DNA from: a virus
Strand: one strand, 5' to 3'
Virus record (IMG/VR): IMGVR_UViG_3300037119_004150
Coordinates: 1 to 60,457 of that record
Length of the DNA stretch: 60,457 bases
The position numbers and the translations under genes were made by a program. Of the stretch, positions 35,255-42,582 are shown in pieces; positions within the stretch are counted from its first letter, which is position 1; every line of letters starts with the position of its first letter. Below the pieces are notes generated by a model that was not told where the DNA came from, did not search any database, and worked only from the letters and a program-made list of their open reading frames with translations.

Positions 35255-35702
35255 CCCTATCATCCAAACCTTTTGGGAAGATGTCGAGCCAGGTACTAAG
35301 GTCCGATGGTCGACTCCTAATGCCACACATTATGGTGTGGTAATCAGTCGAGATGATCAATCGTTGATCTTAGATCTTTGGGATCAGGATAAGCCAAAAG
35401 TATTGCCCGATGGGCTCTGGTATTTTGCCCAGGGAAAGATCAACCCAAACGCAGAAGAACATTTGGTAATCTTGTCTGAATTCCCGAAAAATTTTGGCCA
35501 AGAATCGGGAAAGTTGAAACCACGTCATGACGAGGCTGAATGGATCACTGTCCAAGATGCTATTGCAGTAATCCCGATGGATCCTAAGCAACTTCGACGA
35601 CATCTTCGTAATGGGGTGTTTCAAGCGAAACGTAAAGAAGATCGTTGGTTTATAGACCGAGAATCGTTCATGTCAGTGTGTGCTAAACGTGGCTGGCTAT
35701 AG
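35241..35702 (+). CDS. Barrel plus excisionase-like HTH protein
   Basis: 153 residues from ATG 35241. The N-terminal small barrel (EPGTKVRWSTPNATHYGVVIS) is joined to a C-terminal HTH (ITVQDAIAVIPMDPKQLRRHLRNG, RWFID) of the MerR/excisionase type that recurs at 36145, 47548 and 49553. Starts within the GATGACGACGACTGAC overlap also seen at the TS-like gene. Confidence 0.65.
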   Translation: MTTTDPIIQTFWEDVEPGTKVRWSTPNATHYGVVISRDDQSLILDLWDQDKPKVLPDGLWYFAQGKINPNAEEHLVILSEFPKNFGQESGKLKPRHDEAEWITVQDAIAVIPMDPKQLRRHLRNGVFQAKRKEDRWFIDRESFMSVCAKRGWL

Positions 35703-36471
35703 GATTCAAAAACAGAAAGAAGGAACTCATGTATCTTACTGGCCTGACCCTAGAGGCCCAGGGTATGGTAGCTGCGAGCGAGGAACGATCGTTTCTCATA
35801 TTGGAGATACTGTGTCCGTATCCTGGTATTCAGGACAAAATGAGGGATTGGTTGAACGCTGGTCAGCCCAGGATTTGCGATATCGGTTGGATCGGGGACA
35901 AATTATTCTTAAGTCTCCGCCACGAAAACGACGATTTAGAATCCCTAAAGACGAATTGGCTTGTAAACAATGTGGGCGCTTACGCAAACTTGGTTGCAAC
36001 TGTATTCGGGTGGGAGCCCCAAAACCAGAAGAATGGGGTCACAGAGTTATAACAAAAGAGTTGACATCGGTAAAAGGGTTTGATACTATTGACTTAATTG
36101 ATAGGGGGCGGCATGATGACCGCCAGAACAGGGAAGAGGAACACATGGCTACTGATATTGACACCGAAGAAGAGACAGAAGAGATGCTGTCCGCAAAGCA
36201 GGCAGCCACCAAGTTGGGAACTGATGCTCGAACCCTCAGAAAGTTTCTTCGCAAGAAGAATGGCCTCGTGGGGCAGGGTCAGCGCTGGGTGATTGATCCG
36301 GCTGACATCTCAAGCCTAAAGAAGGAATTCGAGGCTTGGAACAAGGGTACGGGTGAAAAGGCCCCAAAGCCGGCCCCCACGAGTGACGAAGTGCTCGAGG
36401 AGATTGCTGAGGCTGAAGAAGAGAATGACTTGCTCGAGGATCTTGATGACCTCGATGAGCTCGAGGACTGA
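35680..36471 (+). CDS. Long form: barrel, zinc knuckle and HTH in one frame
   Basis: 263 residues if read from GTG 35680 (GTG 35689 also possible). Segments: a Tudor/KOW-like part (ERGTIVSHIGDTVSVSWYSG), a zinc knuckle (CKQCGRLRKLGCNC), then, with no stop, the HTH-acidic protein that also has its own promoter (36061) and start (36145). Either a true fusion with two products or an old fusion of two genes. No clear ribosome site for the long form. Confidence 0.55.
   Translation: MLNVAGYRIQKQKEGTHVSYWPDPRGPGYGSCERGTIVSHIGDTVSVSWYSGQNEGLVERWSAQDLRYRLDRGQIILKSPPRKRRFRIPKDELACKQCGRLRKLGCNCIRVGAPKPEEWGHRVITKELTSVKGFDTIDLIDRGRHDDRQNREEEHMATDIDTEEETEEMLSAKQAATKLGTDARTLRKFLRKKNGLVGQGQRWVIDPADISSLKKEFEAWNKGTGEKAPKPAPTSDEVLEEIAEAEEENDLLEDLDDLDELED
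36061..36089 (+). promoter_or_regulatory. Internal promoter inside the long form
   Basis: AACAAAAGAG then TTGACA, 17-bp spacer, TACTAT after TTTGA. It lies in frame within the 35680-36471 reading frame. The leader has GGCGG-CCGCC at about 36108-36123, then GAAGAGGA before ATG 36145. Confidence 0.72.
36145..36471 (+). CDS. HTH DNA-binding protein with acidic tail (short form)
   Basis: 108 residues. Acidic N-terminus, HTH (LSAKQAATKLGTDARTLRKFLRKK, then GQRWVID) and a strongly acidic tail (LLEDLDDLDELED). Same build as the proteins at 47509-47844 and, less closely, 49553-49777 and the leftward 20700-21200. Lsr2-C-terminal or excisionase-like fold; probably regulates transcription or coats DNA. 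Confidence 0.74.
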   Translation: MATDIDTEEETEEMLSAKQAATKLGTDARTLRKFLRKKNGLVGQGQRWVIDPADISSLKKEFEAWNKGTGEKAPKPAPTSDEVLEEIAEAEEENDLLEDLDDLDELED

Positions 36472-36567
36472 CGGGGCTCATCATCGCCAGAATGGCTACA
36501 TAGTGCGATCGCATTAGGGTCCATCACCTTCCCTAGGTCTGGTCGCTGGGTATAGCAACCCCGTCAT

Positions 36568-36603
36568 AGAGGGGGTCAGGGGTACCATCCCCTGGCCCTC
36601 TCG
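36568..36603 (+). terminator. Intrinsic terminator
   Basis: GGGTCAGGGG (36573-36582) pairs with CCCCTGGCCC (36589-36598) over ten pairs with one wobble, extendable through AGAGGG/CCCTCT with a two-base bulge; TCTCGCTTTG follows. Separates the HTH gene from the next promoter. Confidence 0.72.
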
Positions 36604-36622
36604 CTTTGTAGTAACAAAAGAG

Positions 36623-36651
36623 TTGACATCGTATTAGAGGTTTGATATAAT
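36623..36651 (+). promoter_or_regulatory. Leaderless-type promoter
   Basis: TAACAAAAGAG, TTGACA, 17-bp spacer, TTTGATATAAT, six bases, ATG 36658. Confidence 0.85.
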
Positions 36652-36657
36652 CTAAGT

Positions 36658-36942
36658 ATGATGAATAAGTATTCTGATGAAGCTCGAAAACTCAACTACG
36701 ATTTGACTGAAGAACGACTTAAGTTAGAACTCCGTTCCATTGATATCGCCGGCGATGACACTCTTATCGAAGATTTGATGGAGTTGTTAACTCTATGGAA
36801 GGCCGATGAAAGACTCAGGGTTTTGGATTCAGCACTTGCCTTATTTGCACACATCATCGACGACTCCGCGTTCGAGGGACTCACCAGGCTCGACGTATGG
36901 GGAGCCTGCCTCGATACTGCTATGATCTGGGAAAGGGGTTAA
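36658..36942 (+). CDS. Hypothetical helical protein, leaderless
   Basis: 94 residues, all-alpha, acidic (EERLKLELRSIDIAGDDTLIEDLMELL). The ATG is at the expected +1 of the promoter and no ribosome site exists. Unknown function. Confidence 0.7.
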   Translation: MMNKYSDEARKLNYDLTEERLKLELRSIDIAGDDTLIEDLMELLTLWKADERLRVLDSALALFAHIIDDSAFEGLTRLDVWGACLDTAMIWERG

Positions 36943-36944
36943 CA

Positions 36945-37196
36945 ATGCCAGTTAAGGGAAAAGTTACTTTGCTCGAGGGAGAACGACGCTTTAAGCAGGT
37001 TGATTGGGGCTCTGCCGAACTTCCCCCTTGTCAGGCTCCAATGATGGGCCATGGAGTTCTTCAATGCAAGAAGCCAGGAGAGTTCGATACTCCCACTAAA
37101 GCTGGGCCTTGGGCTGACCTTTGCGAGGATCATGTAATTTCCTTGACATACGAACACATTATGATAGGATTTCACCGAATCCGTCATAAGCCATAA
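36945..37196 (+). CDS. Hypothetical Cys/His protein
   Basis: 83 residues, behind GAAAGGGG. Contains PPCQAPM, LQCKKPG and LCEDH: a likely zinc-bound C/H site like those of phage proteins reading CxxPxxxG...CxxH. Unknown. Confidence 0.65.
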   Translation: MPVKGKVTLLEGERRFKQVDWGSAELPPCQAPMMGHGVLQCKKPGEFDTPTKAGPWADLCEDHVISLTYEHIMIGFHRIRHKP

Positions 37197-37200
37197 CTCG

Positions 37201-37385
37201 ACTAGGCGAGGATAAATAGAAGTTAAGCCTAGTGCGGCCCCAATCGGGGCATCTTACCCACCGCAGTAAGCTGCTGCAACAAGACCTTAAGGATTCCTGG
37301 TTTTGGGCTTGAGGAATCTAGGTTAGGGTTAGCTCCCCTGAACTGCAGATAGGCTCTGAGAGGACGCTCTCAGGGCTTTTCTGTA
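37201..37385 (+). ncRNA. Probable structured non-coding RNA with terminator
   Basis: No reading frame fits. A chain of hairpins is visible: ACTAGGC/GCCTAGT (37201-37207 with 37227-37233), CCCC-GGGG inside GCGG/CCGC, GCAG/CTGC, GATTCCT/AGGAATC (37292-37298 with 37312-37318), and a perfect terminator at the end. No consensus promoter directly upstream, so it may be processed from the 36623 transcript. Confidence 0.5.
37353..37380 (+). terminator. Strong intrinsic terminator
   Basis: GCTCTGAGAG and CTCTCAGGGC form ten pairs around GACG, followed by TTTTCTG. Confidence 0.85.
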
Positions 37386-37414
37386 GTGTTGAGAAGAGGG
37401 ATCGAACAAAATTG

Positions 37415-37443
37415 TTGACATTGGCTAGAAGGTTTGATATAAT
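37415..37443 (+). promoter_or_regulatory. Leaderless-type promoter
   Basis: AACAAAATTG, TTGACA, 17-bp spacer, TTTGATATAAT, six bases, ATG 37450. Confidence 0.85.
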
Positions 37444-37449
37444 CTACGT

Positions 37450-37788
37450 ATGATGATCAAATATTCCGATTGCCACTGCGAGGATTACCCTTGTTGTGGC
37501 CACTACGACACCGTATATGGTGATGAGCAAGAACTTCGTGAATACGACGAGTTCGACCACGATAACTATGATCCGGATGAAGACGAAGACCTCGATGACG
37601 AAGATTACTGCGAAGGTCATGAGTCTCTCTCCGGCCCGATGGGGGTCACTCAGTACTGCGACGGCAGTTGCAAGCGACACAAAGTTAAGGTGAACGCCTT
37701 CGGACAACGACTTCGTCATGACGCACCCGAACTTCCCGGAGACCATTTCCTGGAGGATGCTCAGGAAGGATATTACGATGAGGATTGA
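37450..37788 (+). CDS. Acidic Cys-rich protein, leaderless
   Basis: 112 residues. N-terminal cysteines (SDCHCEDYPCCGH), a very acidic middle (DPDEDEDLDDEDYC) and a second CDGSC set; probably metal-binding. High negative charge suggests DNA mimicry or partner binding; inferred only. Confidence 0.66.
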   Translation: MMIKYSDCHCEDYPCCGHYDTVYGDEQELREYDEFDHDNYDPDEDEDLDDEDYCEGHESLSGPMGVTQYCDGSCKRHKVKVNAFGQRLRHDAPELPGDHFLEDAQEGYYDED

Positions 37789-38104
37789 GATGGTAGAACA
37801 GGCCCCGGCAGTTAAGGGACCTCTTGACTGGGTTATCATCAACCAATATATCCAGGATAACGGAGAAGTCCCTAATGTCGAGGGGCTTCACCGATTCACC
37901 GGTACTGTCCTCGCTTACCGCAAAGAAAGTAACTACCCTTACTGCACTTGGTCTCAGGTGTGGTATGACGAGGCCGACGGTCAATGGTGCTTTGGTAATG
38001 GATATTACTTCGAAGACCTCGACCTCGCTCGATTCCAGTTCGGTCTCAACATTGCTAACAATTGTTGGGGCGCCATTCACCGAGGGCTAAAGTCAACAAA
38101 ATGA
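37778..38104 (+). CDS. Hypothetical protein
   Basis: 108 residues from ATG 37778, with AGGAAGGA eight bases before. Trp/Tyr-rich beta pattern (YCTWSQVWYDEADGQWCFGNGYYF). Overlaps neighbours on both sides. No family recognised. Confidence 0.6.
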   Translation: MRIEMVEQAPAVKGPLDWVIINQYIQDNGEVPNVEGLHRFTGTVLAYRKESNYPYCTWSQVWYDEADGQWCFGNGYYFEDLDLARFQFGLNIANNCWGAIHRGLKSTK

Positions 38105-38310
38105 ACAAGGTCTCTCCCACTGCTCAAGAGATCAAGGATCTCGATACAGAGGTCCATAATTATCTTCTTAGTCTCGTAGAAGACTGTATGGCAGTTACCA
38201 CACAAGAGACTAAGCTGGACCTCATTGCCAAGATTCTAGCTGTTGGGCTTAGTGCAGTTCATGAGCGAATTGGGGATTATTGGATCTGGGATAAGGCGGC
38301 AATGTCATGA
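38101..38310 (+). CDS. Hypothetical helical protein
   Basis: 69 residues; ATGA overlap with the previous gene. Mostly helical (DTEVHNYLLSLVEDCMAV). Unknown. Confidence 0.6.
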   Translation: MNKVSPTAQEIKDLDTEVHNYLLSLVEDCMAVTTQETKLDLIAKILAVGLSAVHERIGDYWIWDKAAMS

Positions 38311-38492
38311 CCTATTGGGTAGTTTTTTACGAGGACTCATGGGAACACTTTATAACCTTGAAGTCTGTATGGCGTACAGAAGCTGAAGCTAAGATTGAAG
38401 TAGAGATTCTGTACCAAGAAGAAAAGGCGGGTCAACACCCTGACTATCGACCAGTACGCCATGACTATCAACCAGTAGAAAGCAAGCTTTAA
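38307..38492 (+). CDS. Hypothetical small protein
   Basis: 61 residues; ATGA overlap with the previous gene. YWVVFYEDSWEHF then a helix; ends just before the tRNA. Unknown. Confidence 0.6.
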   Translation: MTYWVVFYEDSWEHFITLKSVWRTEAEAKIEVEILYQEEKAGQHPDYRPVRHDYQPVESKL

Positions 38493-38497
38493 TTGTT

Positions 38498-38579
38498 GCC
38501 CGGGTGGCGGAATAGGCAGACGCGGGGGACTTAAAATCCTCTTCCATAAGGAGTACGGGTTCGATCCCCGTCCTGGGCA
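38498..38579 (+). tRNA. tRNA-Leu (anticodon UAA)
   Basis: Class II tRNA of 82 bases. Acceptor GCCCGGG/CCTGGGC, D arm GCG-CGC, anticodon stem GGGGA/TCCTC with loop CTTAAAA, long variable arm TTCC-ATAA-GGAG, T arm ACGGG-TTCGATC-CCCGT. No encoded CCA. It reads TTA codons, which are common in this phage (second codon of terL) and rare in high-GC actinobacteria. Confidence 0.95.
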
Positions 38580-38581
38580 CT

Positions 38582-38908
38582 ATGTACAAATATAAAATCC
38601 ATAAAGCTTTTGGGGACCCAATCAGAGGTCTACAACCTATTGTGTGTGGACCTCCCTATATGCCTAGTCGATCTAACCATACTCCGAACTGGGAAGATGT
38701 TACTTGTGAGTCTTGTCTCCGTCGTCGTAAGGCTATTGAAGGTCAAAGAGAACGTAGGTTGGCTAAGGTACGTATTAGAAAAAGCCAAAGTCAAAGAGCT
38801 AGGTATTTTGAGAAGGCTCAGATTTTAGCTGAGAAGAGGGAGATGGAGATTCTAGACCTTCAAAATGACTTCTACGACAATGTCGTTGACAATGGCAGTG
38901 AAGTTTGA
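38582..38908 (+). CDS. Zinc-type basic coiled protein after the tRNA
   Basis: 108 residues. CESC motif at about 41-44 with an earlier Cys, then a long basic helix (RKAIEGQRERRLAKVRIRKSQSQRAR). ATG is three bases after the mature tRNA 3' end, so tRNA processing would leave an almost leaderless mRNA. Unknown function; nucleic-acid binding likely. Confidence 0.65.
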   Translation: MYKYKIHKAFGDPIRGLQPIVCGPPYMPSRSNHTPNWEDVTCESCLRRRKAIEGQRERRLAKVRIRKSQSQRARYFEKAQILAEKREMEILDLQNDFYDNVVDNGSEV

Positions 38909-38914
38909 TATAAT
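38886..38914 (+). promoter_or_regulatory. Leaderless-type promoter
   Basis: TTGACA, 17-bp spacer, TTTGATATAAT, six bases, ATG 38921. The -35 lies inside the end of the previous gene. Confidence 0.85.
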
Positions 38915-38920
38915 CTAAGT

Positions 38921-39094
38921 ATGATGCGAATTAACGACCGGGAAGTTGAATTGAACGAGGTAGAGATTGAAGCCAGGGATGACTTCGATGATCTCCTCGA
39001 CCGGGGATTCTGCACTCCAGATGCAGTTTCTCATGTTCGATCCATCTACGGTGACCAGCTCACCGACGAGTTTTACAGGTATATTTCGGAATGA
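38921..39094 (+). CDS. 57-residue acidic protein, leaderless
   Basis: Reading frame MMRINDREVELNEVEIEA... ending in FYRYISE. Supported by the promoter and by coupling to the next gene (ATGA overlap). Unknown function. Confidence 0.65.
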   Translation: MMRINDREVELNEVEIEARDDFDDLLDRGFCTPDAVSHVRSIYGDQLTDEFYRYISE

Positions 39095-39180
39095 CTTCTG
39101 AAGCTCTTAATTTCTTTCTTGGGGTATTATTCGGAGCAGCTTGCTTAGCTGCTGGTCAATGGTTCGGAGGACGAAGATGA
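39091..39180 (+). CDS. 29-residue membrane microprotein
   Basis: MTSEALNFFLGVLFG then AACLAAGQWFGGRR: one transmembrane helix with a positive C-terminus. ATGA overlaps on both sides with convincing genes argue that it is real. Could act on the host membrane. Confidence 0.55.
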   Translation: MTSEALNFFLGVLFGAACLAAGQWFGGRR

Positions 39181-39416
39181 AGTTCAGAACTGAATCCGGA
39201 GCTCTCTACATTTTTGTTGATGGGCAGTTGACCCGCTTCGCCGAGCATCCCGTCATCGAGAGGGCTGATGGCTCAGACATCCCGGCTGATAAGACATGGG
39301 ACGTTCCTGCCACTCTTGTATATCCTGAGCTTTTTCGGGTTGGCTCGAGAGTTCTTTTCGATACAATCCATGGCCCGATTCGTACTACTCCGGTAAAGGA
39401 GATCCTCGATGCCTGA
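39177..39416 (+). CDS. Hypothetical beta-rich protein
   Basis: 79 residues from ATG 39177 with GGAGGACGAAG upstream. Strand-rich (LYIFVDGQLTRFAEHPVI, VGSRVLFDTIHGP). Unknown. Confidence 0.6.
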   Translation: MKFRTESGALYIFVDGQLTRFAEHPVIERADGSDIPADKTWDVPATLVYPELFRVGSRVLFDTIHGPIRTTPVKEILDA

Positions 39417-39855
39417 GGAAGAGCTGGTCAAAGAGCGATGGGTGTTCAAGTATCGCTACTACGATAAGAAGGACCATAAGATTCATGGTGTATGGAGAAA
39501 TCACCATGGTAATGAGGCCAGTTTCTCTATCGTACCCTCCCATGCCTCAGCTGGGTCAGTATGGTTAGTTGAGACCACACCCGATGGGACTAGGGCCGCT
39601 ATCAAGAATGTAAGATTCGTAGGAGCCGGCAGCGGAGAACTTGGAGGAGTAACAGCAGCAGAAAAAAGGGCATGGCATCTCACGGATAGAGCCGCAGTCA
39701 TCGAGCAGAGGAGGGTTAACGCAGCTAAGAAATTGGCCGCTCAGAGGGACTTGGGAAATTTGACTTTGTATGAAGTGGCTACAGAAATCCGAACAGCTAG
39801 ATCGGATATGAGAGTGGCCATGATAGCAGCCGTTATCAACTATTTAGGATGGTAA
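39409..39855 (+). CDS. Hypothetical protein
   Basis: 148 residues, AAAGGAGATC site. Beta-rich N-terminal half, Ala/Arg-rich helical C-terminal half. No family recognised. Confidence 0.62.
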   Translation: MPEEELVKERWVFKYRYYDKKDHKIHGVWRNHHGNEASFSIVPSHASAGSVWLVETTPDGTRAAIKNVRFVGAGSGELGGVTAAEKRAWHLTDRAAVIEQRRVNAAKKLAAQRDLGNLTLYEVATEIRTARSDMRVAMIAAVINYLGW

Positions 39856-40172
39856 AAGTGAAGAAGTTTATTGTTGCAGGAGTTCTTAGTCTCGGTCTTT
39901 TGGCTGGGGGGGCCGACCAAGCGGTCGAAGCGCATGGTAATTGTAGCTCAGACGTAGGCACACGTGCGGTGCAGTCCTATTGTACTGGAGTTGATCACCA
40001 CCTTGGCTTCCGAGTTGTGGGATATGCTCGTCGACCAGGAAGCTCTAATACGCTCCTTTTCTACGGGCCCTTTGTTACTAGTGGCCATACCTCAAGTGTT
40101 ACCATTCCCTCCTCCTATTGGAACTTGGGATATAAGTTTTATGGCTTGATGGTTGACTACTATCACGACTGA
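39849..40172 (+). CDS. Secreted early protein
   Basis: 107 residues (GTG 39858 is an alternative start). Clear signal peptide: KVKK, then IVAGVLSLGLLAGG, cleavage likely after AVEA/EAHG. The mature part is about 78 residues with two Cys (NCSSDVG, SYCTG) and many Ser/Tyr/Gly. A phage protein exported early may change the cell surface, for example to block superinfection; not proven. Confidence 0.68.
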   Translation: MVKVKKFIVAGVLSLGLLAGGADQAVEAHGNCSSDVGTRAVQSYCTGVDHHLGFRVVGYARRPGSSNTLLFYGPFVTSGHTSSVTIPSSYWNLGYKFYGLMVDYYHD

Positions 40173-40184
40173 GACCTCAATAGA

Positions 40185-40234
40185 ATAGTCAAGTTGACAA
40201 GTGACTAAACTATCAATTATGATGACTTGACTAT
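40185..40234 (+). promoter_or_regulatory. Primase promoter flanked by a 10-bp inverted repeat
   Basis: Promoter TTGACA (40194-40199), 18-bp spacer, TATGAT (40218-40223). ATAGTCAAGT (40185-40194) and ACTTGACTAT (40225-40234) are perfect inverted copies enclosing it: a likely operator for a dimeric regulator. AAAGGAGG follows at 40237. Confidence 0.65.
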
Positions 40235-40259
40235 CCAAAGGAGGACCGAGGTCGAGTGA

Positions 40260-42362
40260 ATGGAAACTGAGCAACAGTTAGCGATTATCACCAAGGCATG
40301 GGGTAAGCAACGAGGATTTTGTTTCTTTCCCTATATCCGAGGCAATGCCCGAGACAAGAAGGAGAGGATCCTCAGTTACAATGAGGGTCCTCCCTTCATG
40401 TGGCCTAAAGACAAAGTACAAATTATAGCCCACCTCAACCAGCATAAGGGGGATGATGTTTACTGGTGTCCATCTCTTTTTGAGGGGCCTAAGCGACGCC
40501 TTGAATTGGCTATGGATGAACACGCTCTTTGGGCAGACCTCGATGAGGTTGATCCCAGAGAAATCGAGGACTACCCTCCAACCATTAGCTGGGAAACTTC
40601 TCCTGGAAGATATCAAGCTTTGTGGCTTATCTCCGGTGGTGATATTCAGGGTGCTTCCTGGGCTGGCCGAGAAAACCAACGCCTCACTTATCATCTTAGA
40701 GCGGACCAGTCTGGATGGGACACGACGCAATTACTACGCATACCTGGATGGGCCAACCATAAGCCAGAGTATCGAGATGCAGAAAATAACCCAGCACAGG
40801 GAAGGTTGATCAATGGCAATGGAAGACGATACCTTGTTGATGAGTTTGATGAACTACCTGACGTCCCCAATGCGGCCGTGGTGGTTGACATTCTCGAAGA
40901 TGAAATCGACCGCGTCGATAGGCACGCCATCTGGGGTAACGTTCGACTCAAGGTATCTCATCGGGTCCGTGAGTTCATGGCGGCTAAGTCAGCATCGGGT
41001 GATCGTTCTGACACTCTCTGGGAGATTGAGCGAGAACTGGCTGATGCTGGATGTTCGGTTCCAGAAATCGTGGCCCTGGTTCGAACTACAGTCTGGAACA
41101 AGTACACCGGACGATCTGACGAGATCCGAAGACTCACGACCGAAGCGGCCAAGGCCGTGGCATTACGGAGCACTTCATCTAAGGATCCAAATACCCTCGA
41201 GTTTTTCCGAGATGCTGAAAGACCTACCCCGGTCAACCTCTTCCTCCTTGTCAAAGATTTACCCACACCTCAATGGCTGGTACGAGACGTACTTACGCAA
41301 GGCGCTGTCGGATTTATTGCTGGACAACCAAAGTCCTTCAAATCGTGGTGCGCCCTTGATCTTGCTCTTAGCGTCTCGTCGGGTCAGCCTTACCTAGGAC
41401 ATTTTCCCGTCGAGCTCCCCGGCCCAGTTCTCTATATTCAAGAAGAGGACTCAGGACCCATGGTCAAAAACCGCCTGAACAAAATTTGGCCGGGTAAGAT
41501 TGGAGATAAGCTCAAGGTTGATGAGGGAGAAGTACACTGGCTCCCCGGTGAAGATGTCCTCGAACTACCTCCCATCACCTCTACCATCGGGGCTACCTTC
41601 ATTATCTCTGACCCAGGCTGGCAGGTATGGCTTGACGAGATTCTGGAAAAGGGCTACCAATGCGCCGAAGACACAACTAACCCCAACATCGGTAACCCCT
41701 ACCGCCTCATTGTTCTAGACCCACTGATGATGATTGCCGGCGAAGTCGAAGAGACTCGTGCCCAGCAAATGACCGAGAAGATCTTCAAACCCCTAAAGAC
41801 CCTCGCCCGCAAACATCACCTTGCCGTCCAGATTGTACACCACATGAAGAAAACTGATCCTAGGGGGGCTCCACAACGAGGGGGTCAACTTCTCCTCGGC
41901 TCAGTCGCTAACCATGCCTGGGCAGAAGACTCACAATACTTCAAGTCTGGGCGGGGTGGAACTATAGTCTGTGAACAAGAAAGTAAGCAGGCCCCGGTCC
42001 CCGGCTTCACCATCTCTCACATCCGCAACCGTCGCTGGGAACCAGTCGTCACGGTCGATCCCTCAAATAACGGGGATGACGAATCACATGATCATGGGGG
42101 GCACCCTACCCAAAAATCCCAGGGAGCAATCAGAGAAGCCCCGAGGTCAAACGGGCACTCAAATCGCCGAATGGGCAAGACGGAGAAATTTCTCCTCGAA
42201 GCCACCGAACCCCAAACGGCTTCTCAAATCGCTAAGGCCACCGGTCTCTCAACCGCCGCAATCTACAAATGGGTCGGCCGAGCCACGGCACAAGAAACAG
42301 TCACAAGAACCTCAAAAGGTTACACCCTCACAAGAAAGGCCCGGGAATCACTTCATGGCTAA
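40260..42362 (+). CDS. Bifunctional primase-helicase
   Basis: 700 residues. N-terminal RepB-like primase of the archaeo-eukaryotic type: WADLDEV (metal DxD, about 90-96), TSPGRYQALW (motif II) and LRIPGWANHK (motif III). Middle AAA_25/RepA-like helicase: Walker A AGQPKSFKSW, Walker B LIVLDPLMM, VHHMKK. C-terminal winged HTH (TASQIAKATGLSTAAIYKWVG). Primes and unwinds at the origin. Confidence 0.86.
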   Translation: METEQQLAIITKAWGKQRGFCFFPYIRGNARDKKERILSYNEGPPFMWPKDKVQIIAHLNQHKGDDVYWCPSLFEGPKRRLELAMDEHALWADLDEVDPREIEDYPPTISWETSPGRYQALWLISGGDIQGASWAGRENQRLTYHLRADQSGWDTTQLLRIPGWANHKPEYRDAENNPAQGRLINGNGRRYLVDEFDELPDVPNAAVVVDILEDEIDRVDRHAIWGNVRLKVSHRVREFMAAKSASGDRSDTLWEIERELADAGCSVPEIVALVRTTVWNKYTGRSDEIRRLTTEAAKAVALRSTSSKDPNTLEFFRDAERPTPVNLFLLVKDLPTPQWLVRDVLTQGAVGFIAGQPKSFKSWCALDLALSVSSGQPYLGHFPVELPGPVLYIQEEDSGPMVKNRLNKIWPGKIGDKLKVDEGEVHWLPGEDVLELPPITSTIGATFIISDPGWQVWLDEILEKGYQCAEDTTNPNIGNPYRLIVLDPLMMIAGEVEETRAQQMTEKIFKPLKTLARKHHLAVQIVHHMKKTDPRGAPQRGGQLLLGSVANHAWAEDSQYFKSGRGGTIVCEQESKQAPVPGFTISHIRNRRWEPVVTVDPSNNGDDESHDHGGHPTQKSQGAIREAPRSNGHSNRRMGKTEKFLLEATEPQTASQIAKATGLSTAAIYKWVGRATAQETVTRTSKGYTLTRKARESLHG

Positions 42363-42419
42363 TATTATAGTCAACGAGGCTGCCAGACTATACATCCAAA
42401 AATATAGTGTAGTTTCGCC

Positions 42420-42517
42420 ATGAGTGCATATTCAAGTGAGCATTCGAGTTGTAGTTTATAGTATATGTACCGCTTGACGCGTACAATACTACTAAACTCG
42501 CTACTTGAATGACTCAT
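42420..42517. repeat. Large imperfect dyad, candidate replication origin
   Basis: In the 220-bp AT-rich gap after the primase-helicase. Mirrored segments: ATGAGT (42420)/ACTCAT (42512), ATTCAAGT (42430)/ACTTGAAT (42503), GAG...AGTTTA-like arms, TGTAC/GTACA around centre 42475. The rest of 42363-42582 is rich in ACTATA/TATAGT runs. No good promoter seen in it. Confidence 0.5.
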
Positions 42518-42582
42518 ACTCAACTCACTACAAAACAACGATTAAACTATACTATACACAAGATAAGGAGAATCTAGGCTAC

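Noticed and set aside
35729-36052. 107-codon frame starting behind AAGAAGGAAC
   Set aside because: The zinc knuckle and barrel are in the other frame of the same stretch, so this one is a shadow.
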